From the NCBI GenBank assembly GCA_965261475.1, contig OZ253454.1, positions 806,001 through 870,000 of the forward strand: a DNA stretch of 64,000 bases, in the 5' to 3' direction. The notes beneath the pieces are model-generated. The model saw only the letters and a program-made list of their open reading frames with translations. It was not told the DNA's origin and did not search any database. Both the position numbers and the translations under genes were made by a program. This document shows, one piece after another, positions 18,488 to 28,963 of this stretch (the stretch's first letter is position 1; each line of letters begins with the position of its first letter). This stretch comes from G965261475 sp965261475 [NCBI: bacterium] (lineage in GTDB: Bacteria; SAR324; XYD2-FULL-50-16).

Positions 18488-21400
18488 ATGACAACCAACA
18501 CAAAATATGCTAGACTCTTGAGCGCTACCAAACACTATATCTTTTTACTACTGCTTGCGTCTTTGTTTTTGCTTGCTGCTTGTAGCGGTGGGGGGGGGGG
18601 TAGTAATTCATCGGCTAGTGCTTCGCTGAGTAATTTATCTATTGAGGATAGCTCTGCTTTTGAGGGCGCAGGAGCTATAGAGTTTATAGTTAGCTTAAAT
18701 ACTACTTCTAAGAGTGTTACTTCCTTTGATTACCGCACAATCCCAAGTAGTGCTAGTGCTAGCTCTGATTATACCAGTGTTACTAAAAAAACTGCTAGCA
18801 TAGCAGCTGGCAATAGCGCTACAATTATTAACATTGCCATCAGAGATGACAAAGAAGTAGAGGACGCAGAGAGCTTTATTGTAGAAATTCTACAACCTTC
18901 ATCAAATACCGTGCTTGACAAAGCCAGAGGCACTATTGAAATTGATGATTTACCAAGTCTAGCTATCACAGGTAGCTCCGCATCAGAGGACGCTGGGAGC
19001 ATCAAATTCACAGCGAGCTTGAGCGAGGCTTTTCCTGGCAATATTGTATTCTTTGACTATGCAACAAGACCAATCAGTGCTAGCGCTACCATTGACTATA
19101 CTAGTGTTTCTAGCACTGCTAGTATCCAAGCGGGCAACACTACAGCTGAGATTTTTGTAGATATTATCAATGATGCCAGCACAGAAGGCGATGAGGTTTT
19201 TGAGGTAAAAATTAGCAACCCTAACAATGCTATTATCAGCAAAGGACTTGCTCTAGGCGTTATCAAAGGCGAGCTACCTAGTTTATTTATAGCAGACGCT
19301 ACTGCTCTTGAGAGTGATAGCAACATTAAATTCGTAGTTTCTTTAAGTAGAGCTATCAGCGAAACTCTATCCTTTAGCTATCAAACAAGACCAATCAGTG
19401 CCAGCGCTAACTTAGATTATATGAGCTCAACTAGCACTGCTAATATCAATGCAGGCGATACTACAGCTGAGATTTCTATTCGCATTATCAATGATACTCT
19501 CATAGAGAGCGATGAAACTTTTTTAGTGTCAATTAACATTACTAACACTAATCCGCTCAATGTTCAAATTAGTAGAGACAAAGCCACAGCTACTATCAAA
19601 ATAGATGAGCTACCAAGTCTAGCTATCACAGACGCTACAACCCTAGAGGACGCAGGTAGTATCAAATTCCTTGTTTCTTTGAGCGAGGCTTTTCCCGACA
19701 ATATTGTATCTTTTAACTACCGCATCATAGCAGGTAGTGCTAGTGCAGATTTAGATTATCGTCACTACCCTAGAACAGTTAGTATCAATGCAGGCGACAC
19801 TACAGCTGAGCTCTCCGTTGCTATTATCAATGATACTCTCATAGAGAGCGATGAAACTTTTGACCTAGTAATTATTAACCCTATCAATGCCACTATCAAC
19901 AAAAGCAAAGCAAGAGCCACAGCTACTATCAAAATAGATGACCTACCAAGCCTAGCTATCGCAAACGCTACTACCCTAGAGGACGCAGGAAGTATCAAAT
20001 TCCTTGTGAGCTTGAGCGCTCCTTTCCCGGGCAATATTGTATCCTTTGACTACGAAACAATCCCAAGTAGTGCCAGCGCAGGCTCTGATTATACTAGTGT
20101 TTCTGGCACTGCTAGTATCCAAGCGGGCGATACCACAGCTGAGATTTTTGTAGACATTATCAATGACGCCAGCGCAGAAGGAGATGAGGTTTTTGAGCTC
20201 AAACTTAGCAACCCCGTCAATGCTATTATCAGCAAAGGACTTGCTATAGGTATTATCAAAGGCGAGCTAGTTAGTTTGTTTGTAGCAGACGCTACTGCCC
20301 TTGAGAGTGCAAAAAACATAAAATTTGTAGTTAGCCTAAGTCAACCTCAAACCGAAACTGTGTCCTTTGACTACCGCACAATAGCTGATAGTGCTAGCGC
20401 TACCTCTGATTATACTAGTGTCTCCAGCACTGCAACTATAGACATTGGCGAGACTAGAGCTGAGATTTTTATAGAGCTTATCAACGATACCAGTGTAGAG
20501 GACGATGAGATTTTTTACCTAGCAATTAGTACCAATCGGCTAGATATTCCAATTACTAGAGCCCGTGCTACAGGCACTATTGAAATTGACGATTTACCAA
20601 GCCTAGCTATCGCAGATGCTACTGCCCTAGAAAACGCAGGAAGTATCAAATTTACAGTTTCTTTGAGCGAGGCTTTCCCCGGTAATATTGTATCCTTTGA
20701 CTACCAAACAATAGCTGGTAGTGCTAGCGCCAACCTAGACTATACCCCTTTTTCTAGGAGCGTTAGTATCAATGCAGGTGACACCACAGCTGAGATTTTG
20801 ATAGAGCTTATCAACGATACTCTAGCAGAGGACGATGAGATTTTTTACCTAGCAATTAGCAATATCATCAAAGCTACTGCAAATATAACTCAGTCCACTG
20901 CTACCATCAAAATCAATGATTTAAGTTTGTTTATCACAGACGCCACTGCCCTTGAGAATGCAGGGCGCATAAAATTTACAGTTTTTTTGAGCGAGCCCTT
21001 TCCTAGTGATAAGATTGTACCCTTTAACTACCGCACACTAGAAACAACTAGTGCTAATAGTGCTAGCTCAGGTGATGATTATACTAGCGTCTCTAGCATT
21101 GCTACTATAGGAATTGGTAAGACTAGCACTGAGATTATGATAGACATCAGCAATGATAGCCTTGTAGAGGACAATGAGAGCTTTTTGGTAGTAATTAGTA
21201 CTAACCAGCTAGATATTCCAATTACTAGAGCCCGTGCCATAGGCACTATCAAAATTGATGATTTACCAAGCCTAGCTATCGCAGACGCTACTGCCCTTGA
21301 GAGTGATAGCAGTATCAAATTCACAGTTTCTCTAAGCGAGGCTTTCCCCGGTAATATTGTATCCTTTGACTACCAAACAATAGCTGGTAGTGCCAGCGCA

Positions 21401-24400
21401 GACTCTGATTATACTAGTATTTCTGACACTACTAGTATCCAAGCGGGCGACACTACAGCTGAGATTTTCATTACTATTATCAATGATGCCAGTGTAGAGG
21501 ACGACGAGACTTTTTACCTAGTAATTACTAACCCCGTCAATGCTAGTATAGATATAGCGCGTGCTACTGCTACTATCAAAATTGATGATTTACCAAGCCT
21601 ATCAATCACAGACGCGAGCGCTGTTGAGAGTGCAGGAAGTATCAAATTGACAGTTTCTTTGAGCGCCCCTTTTCCTAGCAATAAGGCTGTAGTCTTTAAC
21701 TACCGCACACTAGAAACAACTAGTGCTAATAGTGCTAGCTCAGGCGATGATTATACTAGCGTCGTTGCTGGTAGAGCCACTATCGCAGCGGGTGAGACTA
21801 GCACTGAGATTGTGATAGACCTCAGCGATGATAGCATCATAGAAGACGACGAGACTTTTTTGGTAGTAATTAGCAGTCCTCAGCCAAATATTCCAATTAC
21901 TAGAGCAAGTGCCACAGCTACTATCAAAATAGATGACCTACCAAGCTTATCCATTGCAGGTAGCTCTGCGGAAGAAGAAAATGAAGATGGTAGTATCAGC
22001 TTCCTTGTTACTTTGAGCGAGGCTTTTCCCGGTAATGATGTATCCTTTGACTACCAAACAATAGCTGGTAGTGCCAGCGCAGACTCTGATTATACTAGTA
22101 TTTCTGACACTACTAGTATCCAAGCGGGCGACACTACAGCTGAGATTTTCATTGCTATTATCAATGATGCCAGTGTAGAAGACGATGAGACTTTTATGGT
22201 AATAATTAGCAACCCCTACAATGCCACTATAGACAAAAATAGAGCAAGCGCCATAGGCACTATCAAAATCAATGATTTAAGTTTGTCTATTGCCGATAGC
22301 TCTGTGAAAGAGAATGTAGGTAGTATCAAATTGACAGTTTCTTTGAGTGCTCCTTTTCCTAGTAGCAAGGCTGTAGTCTTTAACTACCGCACACTAGAAA
22401 CAACTAGTGCTAATAGTGCTAGCTCAGGTGATGATTATACTAGCGTTGTTGCTGGTAGAGCGACTATAGACATTGACGATACCACTACCGAGATTGTGAT
22501 AGACCTCAGCGATGATAGCATCATAGAAGACGACGAGACTTTTTTGGTAGTAATTAGCAGTCCTCAGCCAAATATTCCAATTAGTGAACCGCAAGCCACA
22601 GCTACTATCAAAATAGATGACCTACCAAGCTTATCCATTGAAGGTAGCTCTGCGGCAGAAGAAAATAAAGAGGGTAGTATCAGCTTCCTTGTTACTTTGA
22701 GCAAGCCCTTTCCCGGTAATCTCGTATCCTTTGACTACCACACAATCCCAATGAGTGCCAACACTCAAGACTATACTAGTGCCGTCGCTGGGAGAGCTAG
22801 TATCCAAGCAGGCTACACTGCGACCAATATTGTCATAAACCTCAACGATGATGTTCTCCCAGAAGACGCTGAGACTTTTATGGTAGTAATTTCTAACCCT
22901 TACAATGCCACTATAGACATATCTCAGGCTACAGGCACTATCAAAATCAGTGATTTAAGTTTGTCTATTGCTGACGCTAGCGCTTTTGAGGACGCAGGTA
23001 GTATCAAATTGAAAGTTTCTTTGAGCGCCCCTTTTCCTATTAGCAAAGCCGTAGTCTTTAACTACCACACAATAGACACAGGTAGTGCCAGCTCAGGAGC
23101 TGACTATACTAGCATCATTTCTGGCAGAGCGACTATAGACACTGGCAAGACTAGCACCGAGATTATGATAGACATTAGCGATGATAGCGAAGTAGAAGGC
23201 ATCGAGACTTTTATGGTAGAAATTAGCAGTCCTCAGCCAAATATTCCAATTACTAGAGCACGTGCTAAAGCTAGCATCAAAATAGATGACTTACCAAGTC
23301 TATCCATTGCAGGTAGCTCTGCGGCAGAGAAAGATGGCACTATCAGCTTCCTTGTTACTTTGAGCGAGGCTTTTCCCGGTAATATTGTATCCTTTGACTA
23401 CAAAACAATAGAAACAACTAGTGCCAGTGCAAATAATGATTATACTAGTAAAGCTGGCAGAGCGACTATAGACATTGGTCAGACTAGCACCGAGATTATG
23501 ATAGACATTAGCGATGATAGCATCGTAGAAGACATCGAGACTTTTTTGGTAGAAATTAGTAACCCTCACAATGCCACTATAGACAAAAATAGAGCAAGAG
23601 CCATAGGCACTATTGAAATAGATGACAAGCCAATCCTATCTATTACAGGTAGCTCTGCGTCAGAGAGTGCAGGAAGTATCAAATTTACAGTTTCTTTGAG
23701 CGAGGCTTTTCCCGGTAATGATGTATCCTTTGACTACCGCACAATAGCAGGCAGTGCTATAGCAGGCGATGATTATACTGCTGTTGATGACGCTACTAGT
23801 ATCAAAGCAGGAGACACGACCGCTGAGATTTTTATAAAAATTACCCAAGATATATATGAAGAAAGCGATGAGGTTTTTAGCGTAGAAATTAGCAACACCA
23901 CCAATGCTAGCATCGGTACAGGGCTAGCTAGAGGCGTCATCACGGGCGAGATACCTATTTTGTTTATTACGGGTGGCTCTGCAAAAGAGAGTGCAGGAAG
24001 TATCAAATTCCTAGTTTCCTTAAGCAGAAAAATCGAAAAAGATGTCTCCTTTGACTACGAAACAATAGCAATTAGTGCCATTGAAGGCGTTGATTATCAT
24101 AGGGGATCTGGTAGAGAAACTATAAAGACAGGTGAGGTTACAACTGATATTTTGATAGGTATTATCACTGATGCCAGCATAGAAGACGCTGAGACTTTTA
24201 TTGTCAAAATCAGTAACCCTAGCAATGCCACTATAGACATATCTCAGGCTACAGGTACCATCAAAATCAATGGTTTAAGTTTGTTTATCACAGACGCTAG
24301 CGCTTTTGAGGACGCAGGTAGTATCAAATTGAGAGTGTCTTTGAGCGAGCCCTTTCCTAGTCGCAAGGATGTAGTTTTTAACTACCGCACACAAGACACA

Positions 24401-26725
24401 GGTAGCCCCAATAGTGCTATTGCAGGTGCTGACTATACTAGCGTCGTTGATGGTAGAGCGACTATAGATATTGGTCAGACTAGCACCGAGATTATGATAG
24501 ACATTAGCGATGATAGCATCGTAGAAGACATCGAGAGTTTTTTTGTAGTAATTAGCCCTAACCAACTAGATATTCCAATTAGTAGAGCGCGTGCTAAAGC
24601 TAGCATCAAAATAGACGACCTACCAAGCCTATCCATTGCAGGTAGCTCTGTAGCAGAGAATGCAGGGGTTGTAACATTTACAGCTAGTTTAAGCGAGTCT
24701 TTTCCTCGTAATACTGATGTGAGCTTTGATTATCAAACAAAAAGAGGTAGTGCCAACAATAAAATAGTGTGGCAGCAAGCCCTTGCTACTACTACATCTC
24801 CTGAGCGCTGGGCAACTAGAAAGGCTCATCAAACTGTGGTATTTAATAATCGTCTGTGGGTGCTAGGTGGTATTGATAATGACGATAACCGATTAAATGA
24901 TGTCTGGAGCTCTAGCAACGGCACCAACTGGGCTATGGCTACCGCAGATGCTGGCTGGACAGCTAGATACTATCACACCTCAGTGGTATTTAATAATCGT
25001 ATGTGGGTGCTAGGAGGTTTGCTTTATGGTTCTATAGTAAGAAATGATATATGGGATTCTACCAACGGGGCAGACTGGAACAGAGTTAAAGATAACAACA
25101 ATATTGGCTGGGAGACTAGGTATTTGCATAGCTCAGTCGTCTTTGACGGCAAAATCTGGGTGCTGGGTGGCTATGATGGCAGCAATAACAAAAACGATGT
25201 CTGGTACTCAGCAGATGGCATCAACTGGAGCGAGGCTACCTCAGATGCTGGCTGGTCTGCTAGGTGGGGGCATAGCTCTGTCGTCTTTGACGATAAAATC
25301 TGGGTACTAGGTGGTAATGCTGGCGGCCACAAAAACGATGTCTGGTACTCCGCAGATGGCATCAACTGGACTAGGGCTACCACAAATGCTGCTTGGGAAG
25401 CTAGAAACTTTCATACCTCAGTGGTCTTTGACGATAAAATATGGGTGCTAGGTGGTCAAAATGCTTTACGTAGTCGTCTCAACGATGTCTGGTACTCTAG
25501 CAACGGGGCAGACTGGAGCAGACTGACCGCAGAGCTGAGCTGGGACGCTAGAGACGGGCATAGCTCTGTGGTCTTTGACGATAAAATCTGGGTGCTAGGT
25601 GGTCAGAATAATAGACCTAATGTTCTGAATGATATACATTTTGCCTACGCCACAGGCGACTATCTTAGTGCTAGTAGTACAGGTACTATTCTAGGCGGAG
25701 AGCGTAGCACTACTATAGATATTACACTCCTAGACGATGATATTTTAGAGCTCACAGACGAGAGCTTTGATATTATTATCTCTCAGCCCATCAATGCTAC
25801 TATAGACGCTATCTCAGGTGATAATCAAGCTACAGCTACTATTCTAGCAGACACTGCTAGCTGGGCTAGGGCTACCTCAGATGCTGGCTGGGAAGCTAGA
25901 AACTCTCATAGCTCAGTGGTCTTTAAGGACAAAATCTGGGTGCTAGGTGGTAGTAGTAGCGGTAGTAATACTAGCGATGTCTGGTACTCTAGCAACGGCA
26001 TCAACTGGGCTAGGGCTACCACAGACGCCGACTGGGAAGCTAGGAGCTCGCAGAGCTCTGTGGTCTTTGGTAACAAAATCTGGGTACTAGGTGGCAGAGA
26101 TAATCAAGGAGACAAAGATGATGTCTGGTACTCTACAAATGGCAAGAATTGGAGCAAAGCTAGTACAAGTAATATTTGGAGTGCTAGGCAAAATCATAGC
26201 TCAGTAGTATTTAGGGATAAAATGTGGGTACTAGGTGGCAGAGATAATCAAGGAGACAAAAAAGATGTCTGGTACTCTACAGATGGCAACAACTGGAGCG
26301 AAGTTAGTACAAGCAATATTTGGAGCGCTAGGCAAAATCATAGCTCAGTGGCGTATAAGGGCAGAGTGTGGGTACTAGGCGGCAATGACGGTAGCTACAA
26401 AAACGATGTCTGGAGCTCTAATGATGGCAGCAGCTGGCGTGAGGCTACCACAGATGCTAACTGGAGCGCGAGGAGCGAGCATAGCTCAGTGGTCTTTGAT
26501 AACAAAATGTGGGTACTAGGTGGCAGAGATAATATAGCAAATAAAAATGATGTCTGGTACTCTACAGATGGCAAGAACTGGAGCGAAGTTACTACAATCA
26601 GTATCTGGGACGCAAGAGATGCTCATAGCTCGGTAGTATTTAGGGACAAAATCTGGGTGCTAGGCGGCAAAGATAATATAGCAAACAAAAATGATGTCTG
26701 GTTTTTAAGCGAGTTGGACGAGTAA
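18488..26725 (+). CDS. K3: giant Calx-beta/Kelch lipoprotein, 2745 aa, poly-G switch in frame
   Basis: Signal peptide with lipobox LLAAC (Cys32), then SGGGGGSNSS, where the glycines are encoded by an uninterrupted G11 tract. Eighteen complete Calx-beta domains (about 48-2048) are followed by a nineteenth that opens at about 2049. It is interrupted by six Kelch blades (2095-2390) and closes at 2391-2455 (GDYLSASSTGTILGGERSTT). Six more blades end at NDVWFLSELDE. Domains alternate between types ending GTIKIDDLPSL and GTIKINDLSL, and many carry EDDETF acidic motifs. The N-terminal 600 or so residues are almost identical to K9, and the first propeller resembles K5. A rod-like, Ca2+-binding stalk bearing two propellers is the natural structural inference. 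Partner unknown. Confidence 0.9.
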   Translation: MTTNTKYARLLSATKHYIFLLLLASLFLLAACSGGGGGSNSSASASLSNLSIEDSSAFEGAGAIEFIVSLNTTSKSVTSFDYRTIPSSASASSDYTSVTKKTASIAAGNSATIINIAIRDDKEVEDAESFIVEILQPSSNTVLDKARGTIEIDDLPSLAITGSSASEDAGSIKFTASLSEAFPGNIVFFDYATRPISASATIDYTSVSSTASIQAGNTTAEIFVDIINDASTEGDEVFEVKISNPNNAIISKGLALGVIKGELPSLFIADATALESDSNIKFVVSLSRAISETLSFSYQTRPISASANLDYMSSTSTANINAGDTTAEISIRIINDTLIESDETFLVSINITNTNPLNVQISRDKATATIKIDELPSLAITDATTLEDAGSIKFLVSLSEAFPDNIVSFNYRIIAGSASADLDYRHYPRTVSINAGDTTAELSVAIINDTLIESDETFDLVIINPINATINKSKARATATIKIDDLPSLAIANATTLEDAGSIKFLVSLSAPFPGNIVSFDYETIPSSASAGSDYTSVSGTASIQAGDTTAEIFVDIINDASAEGDEVFELKLSNPVNAIISKGLAIGIIKGELVSLFVADATALESAKNIKFVVSLSQPQTETVSFDYRTIADSASATSDYTSVSSTATIDIGETRAEIFIELINDTSVEDDEIFYLAISTNRLDIPITRARATGTIEIDDLPSLAIADATALENAGSIKFTVSLSEAFPGNIVSFDYQTIAGSASANLDYTPFSRSVSINAGDTTAEILIELINDTLAEDDEIFYLAISNIIKATANITQSTATIKINDLSLFITDATALENAGRIKFTVFLSEPFPSDKIVPFNYRTLETTSANSASSGDDYTSVSSIATIGIGKTSTEIMIDISNDSLVEDNESFLVVISTNQLDIPITRARAIGTIKIDDLPSLAIADATALESDSSIKFTVSLSEAFPGNIVSFDYQTIAGSASADSDYTSISDTTSIQAGDTTAEIFITIINDASVEDDETFYLVITNPVNASIDIARATATIKIDDLPSLSITDASAVESAGSIKLTVSLSAPFPSNKAVVFNYRTLETTSANSASSGDDYTSVVAGRATIAAGETSTEIVIDLSDDSIIEDDETFLVVISSPQPNIPITRASATATIKIDDLPSLSIAGSSAEEENEDGSISFLVTLSEAFPGNDVSFDYQTIAGSASADSDYTSISDTTSIQAGDTTAEIFIAIINDASVEDDETFMVIISNPYNATIDKNRASAIGTIKINDLSLSIADSSVKENVGSIKLTVSLSAPFPSSKAVVFNYRTLETTSANSASSGDDYTSVVAGRATIDIDDTTTEIVIDLSDDSIIEDDETFLVVISSPQPNIPISEPQATATIKIDDLPSLSIEGSSAAEENKEGSISFLVTLSKPFPGNLVSFDYHTIPMSANTQDYTSAVAGRASIQAGYTATNIVINLNDDVLPEDAETFMVVISNPYNATIDISQATGTIKISDLSLSIADASAFEDAGSIKLKVSLSAPFPISKAVVFNYHTIDTGSASSGADYTSIISGRATIDTGKTSTEIMIDISDDSEVEGIETFMVEISSPQPNIPITRARAKASIKIDDLPSLSIAGSSAAEKDGTISFLVTLSEAFPGNIVSFDYKTIETTSASANNDYTSKAGRATIDIGQTSTEIMIDISDDSIVEDIETFLVEISNPHNATIDKNRARAIGTIEIDDKPILSITGSSASESAGSIKFTVSLSEAFPGNDVSFDYRTIAGSAIAGDDYTAVDDATSIKAGDTTAEIFIKITQDIYEESDEVFSVEISNTTNASIGTGLARGVITGEIPILFITGGSAKESAGSIKFLVSLSRKIEKDVSFDYETIAISAIEGVDYHRGSGRETIKTGEVTTDILIGIITDASIEDAETFIVKISNPSNATIDISQATGTIKINGLSLFITDASAFEDAGSIKLRVSLSEPFPSRKDVVFNYRTQDTGSPNSAIAGADYTSVVDGRATIDIGQTSTEIMIDISDDSIVEDIESFFVVISPNQLDIPISRARAKASIKIDDLPSLSIAGSSVAENAGVVTFTASLSESFPRNTDVSFDYQTKRGSANNKIVWQQALATTTSPERWATRKAHQTVVFNNRLWVLGGIDNDDNRLNDVWSSSNGTNWAMATADAGWTARYYHTSVVFNNRMWVLGGLLYGSIVRNDIWDSTNGADWNRVKDNNNIGWETRYLHSSVVFDGKIWVLGGYDGSNNKNDVWYSADGINWSEATSDAGWSARWGHSSVVFDDKIWVLGGNAGGHKNDVWYSADGINWTRATTNAAWEARNFHTSVVFDDKIWVLGGQNALRSRLNDVWYSSNGADWSRLTAELSWDARDGHSSVVFDDKIWVLGGQNNRPNVLNDIHFAYATGDYLSASSTGTILGGERSTTIDITLLDDDILELTDESFDIIISQPINATIDAISGDNQATATILADTASWARATSDAGWEARNSHSSVVFKDKIWVLGGSSSGSNTSDVWYSSNGINWARATTDADWEARSSQSSVVFGNKIWVLGGRDNQGDKDDVWYSTNGKNWSKASTSNIWSARQNHSSVVFRDKMWVLGGRDNQGDKKDVWYSTDGNNWSEVSTSNIWSARQNHSSVAYKGRVWVLGGNDGSYKNDVWSSNDGSSWREATTDANWSARSEHSSVVFDNKMWVLGGRDNIANKNDVWYSTDGKNWSEVTTISIWDARDAHSSVVFRDKIWVLGGKDNIANKNDVWFLSELDE
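18590..18600 (+). repeat. Poly-G tract (G11) in K3, in frame
   Basis: Eleven consecutive G follow TGTAGCGGT, where TGT is the lipobox Cys codon. With 11 G the frame continues as GGG GGG GGG GGT AGT AAT. The K9 copy has 10 G and is out of frame. Homopolymeric G tracts of this length are classic sites of slipped-strand phase variation. Confidence 0.9.
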
Positions 26726-26733
26726 CAAAACCT

Positions 26734-26755
26734 AGCACTTGCCTTGTGCTATTTT
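26734..26755 (+). terminator. Hairpin after K3
   Basis: AGCAC-TTGCCTT-GTGCT followed by ATTTTA rather than a pure T-run; weaker than the others. Confidence 0.4.
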
Positions 26756-28879
26756 ACACTAGGCAAACTCTGCGGTTGCAAGACAAACAATAACCTAGCG
26801 CTTGCCTTGTGCGTTTTTACACTCTGCAAGCTCTGCGATTGTAAGACAAGCAATAACCTAGCACTTGCCTTTTGCATTTTTACACCACGCAAACCCTGCG
26901 ATTGCTAGACGAGTAACAAAACCTAGCACTTGCCTTGTGCTATTTTACACTCTGCAAGCTCTGCGGTTGCTAGACAAGCAATAACCTAGCTTGTATCTTT
27001 GTTGTCGCTAGCTACTAGCTACTCTGCTTATAACTAGATAATACTAGCCCTGACAATCAAACCTAGCACTTACCTTGTGCTTTTTTTACACTAGGAAAAC
27101 CTGTAGCTATGAGACAAGCAATAAGCTAGCTTGTATCTTTGTTGTCGCTAGCTACTAGCTAGTCCTATCTATAGACAAAAAATACTAGCCCTGACAATAA
27201 AACCTAGCACTTGCCTTGTGCTTTTTTACACTATCCCTGACAATCAAACCTAGCACTTGCCTTGTGCTATTTTACACTCGCCCTGATAACAAGGCTTGTA
27301 TTTTGCTTTTTTTACACTAGCCCTGACAATCAAACCTAGCACTTGCGTTGTGCTTTTTTACACTAGCCCTGATAACAAGGCTTGTATTTTGCTTTTTTTA
27401 CACTAGCCCTGACAATCAAACATAAAGCTTGCTTGTTGCTATTTTACACTCTGCAAGCTCTGCGGTTGCAAGACGAGCAATAAGCTAGCTTATATCTTTT
27501 TTGAAGCTAGCTACTAGCTAGTCTGCCTATTAGGCAAATAATACTAGCCCTGACAATCAAACATTCCGCTTGCTTGTTGCATTTTTTACACTAGCCCTGA
27601 CAATCAAACATAGCACTTGCATTTTTGTTTTTACACTAACCCTGACAATCAAACATAAAGCTTGCTTGTTGCTATTTTACACTCTGCAAACTCTGCGATT
27701 GCTAGACGAGCAATAACCTAGCTTGTATCTTTTTTGAAGCTAGCTACTAGCTACTCTGTCTATAGCTAGATAATAACTAACCCTGACAACAAGGCTTGTA
27801 TTTTGCTTTTTGACACTAGCTACTAGCTAATCTGTCTATAGCTAGATAATACTAGCCCTGACAAGCAAACCTAGTACTTGCGTTGTGTGTTTTTACGCTC
27901 TGCAAGCTCTGCGATTGCTAGACGAGTAATAACCTAGCTTGTATCTTTTTTGGAGCTAGCTACTAGCTAGTCTGTCTATGACTAGATAATAACTAGCTTG
28001 GATAACAAGGCTTACTTGTTGCTATTTTACACTATCCCTGACAATCAAACATTCCGCTTGCTTTTTTATACAGTCTTGACAATAAAACATAGCGCTTGCA
28101 TTGTGCGTTTTTACACTAACCCTGACAATCAAACATTCCGCTTGCTAGACGAGCAATAACCTAGCGCTTGCCTTGTGTTTTTATACCACGCAAACCTGTA
28201 GCTATGAGACAAACAATAACCTAGCTTGTAGCTTTTTTGTCGCTAGCTACTAGCTAGTCCTATCTATAGACAAAAAATACTAGCCCTGAAAATCAAACAT
28301 TCCGCTTGCTTGTTGCTATTTTACACTAGGCAAACCTGTAGCTATGAGACAAGCAACAAAACCTAGCTTGTATCTTTTTTGTCGCTAGCTACTAGCTAAT
28401 CTGTCTATTAGGCAAAAAATACTAGCCCTGACAATCAAACATAGCACTTGTGTTTTTTATACAGCCCTGATAACAAGGCTTGCGTTGTGCGTTTTTACGC
28501 TAGGCAAACTCTGCGATTGCAAGACGAGCAATAAAACCTAGCTTGTATCTTTGTTGGAGCTAGCTACTAGCTAGTCCTATCTATAGACAAAAAATACTAG
28601 CCCTGACAATCAAACCTAGCACTTGCATTGTGTTTTTACGCTCTGCAAGCTCTGCGGTTGCTAGACGAGTAACAAAACCTAGCACTTGCCTTGTGCTATT
28701 TTACACTAACCCTGACAATCAAACATTCCGCTTGCGTTGTGCGTTTTTACACCACGCAAACCTGTAGCTATGAGACAAGCAATAACCTAGCTTGTATCTT
28801 TTTTGGAGCTAGCTACTAGCTAGTCTGCTTATAACTAGTAATAACTAGCCCTGACAATCAAACATAGCACTTGTGTAAA

Positions 28880-28963
28880 TAATTCAGCATAACGCTTGCA
28901 TTTTTCTTTTTTTATACTAGTGTTAGTTATGTCAGCATCAGAAATTTACCTACACTCTATAAG
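28880..28963 (+). promoter_or_regulatory. K-family upstream leader (K4), divergent
   Basis: Shares AATTCAGCATAACGCTTGCA and the T-run, but the middle reads TGTTAGTTATGTCAGCATCA instead of TAGTATATTACTATAA, and it ends TACACTCTATAAG. This is among the most altered leaders in the set, so K4 expression may differ. Confidence 0.45.

Larger units (their letters stand above)
26726..28963. repeat. Intergenic repeat array between K3 and K4 (2.2 kb, largest)
   Basis: The longest array in the window. Modules A, B and C alternate; I count roughly ten copies of the CTAG-rich module C, including partial ones. Variants of module A with CCCTGATAACAAGGCTTG are frequent. No open frame of interest and no RNA gene recognised. 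Confidence 0.9.
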
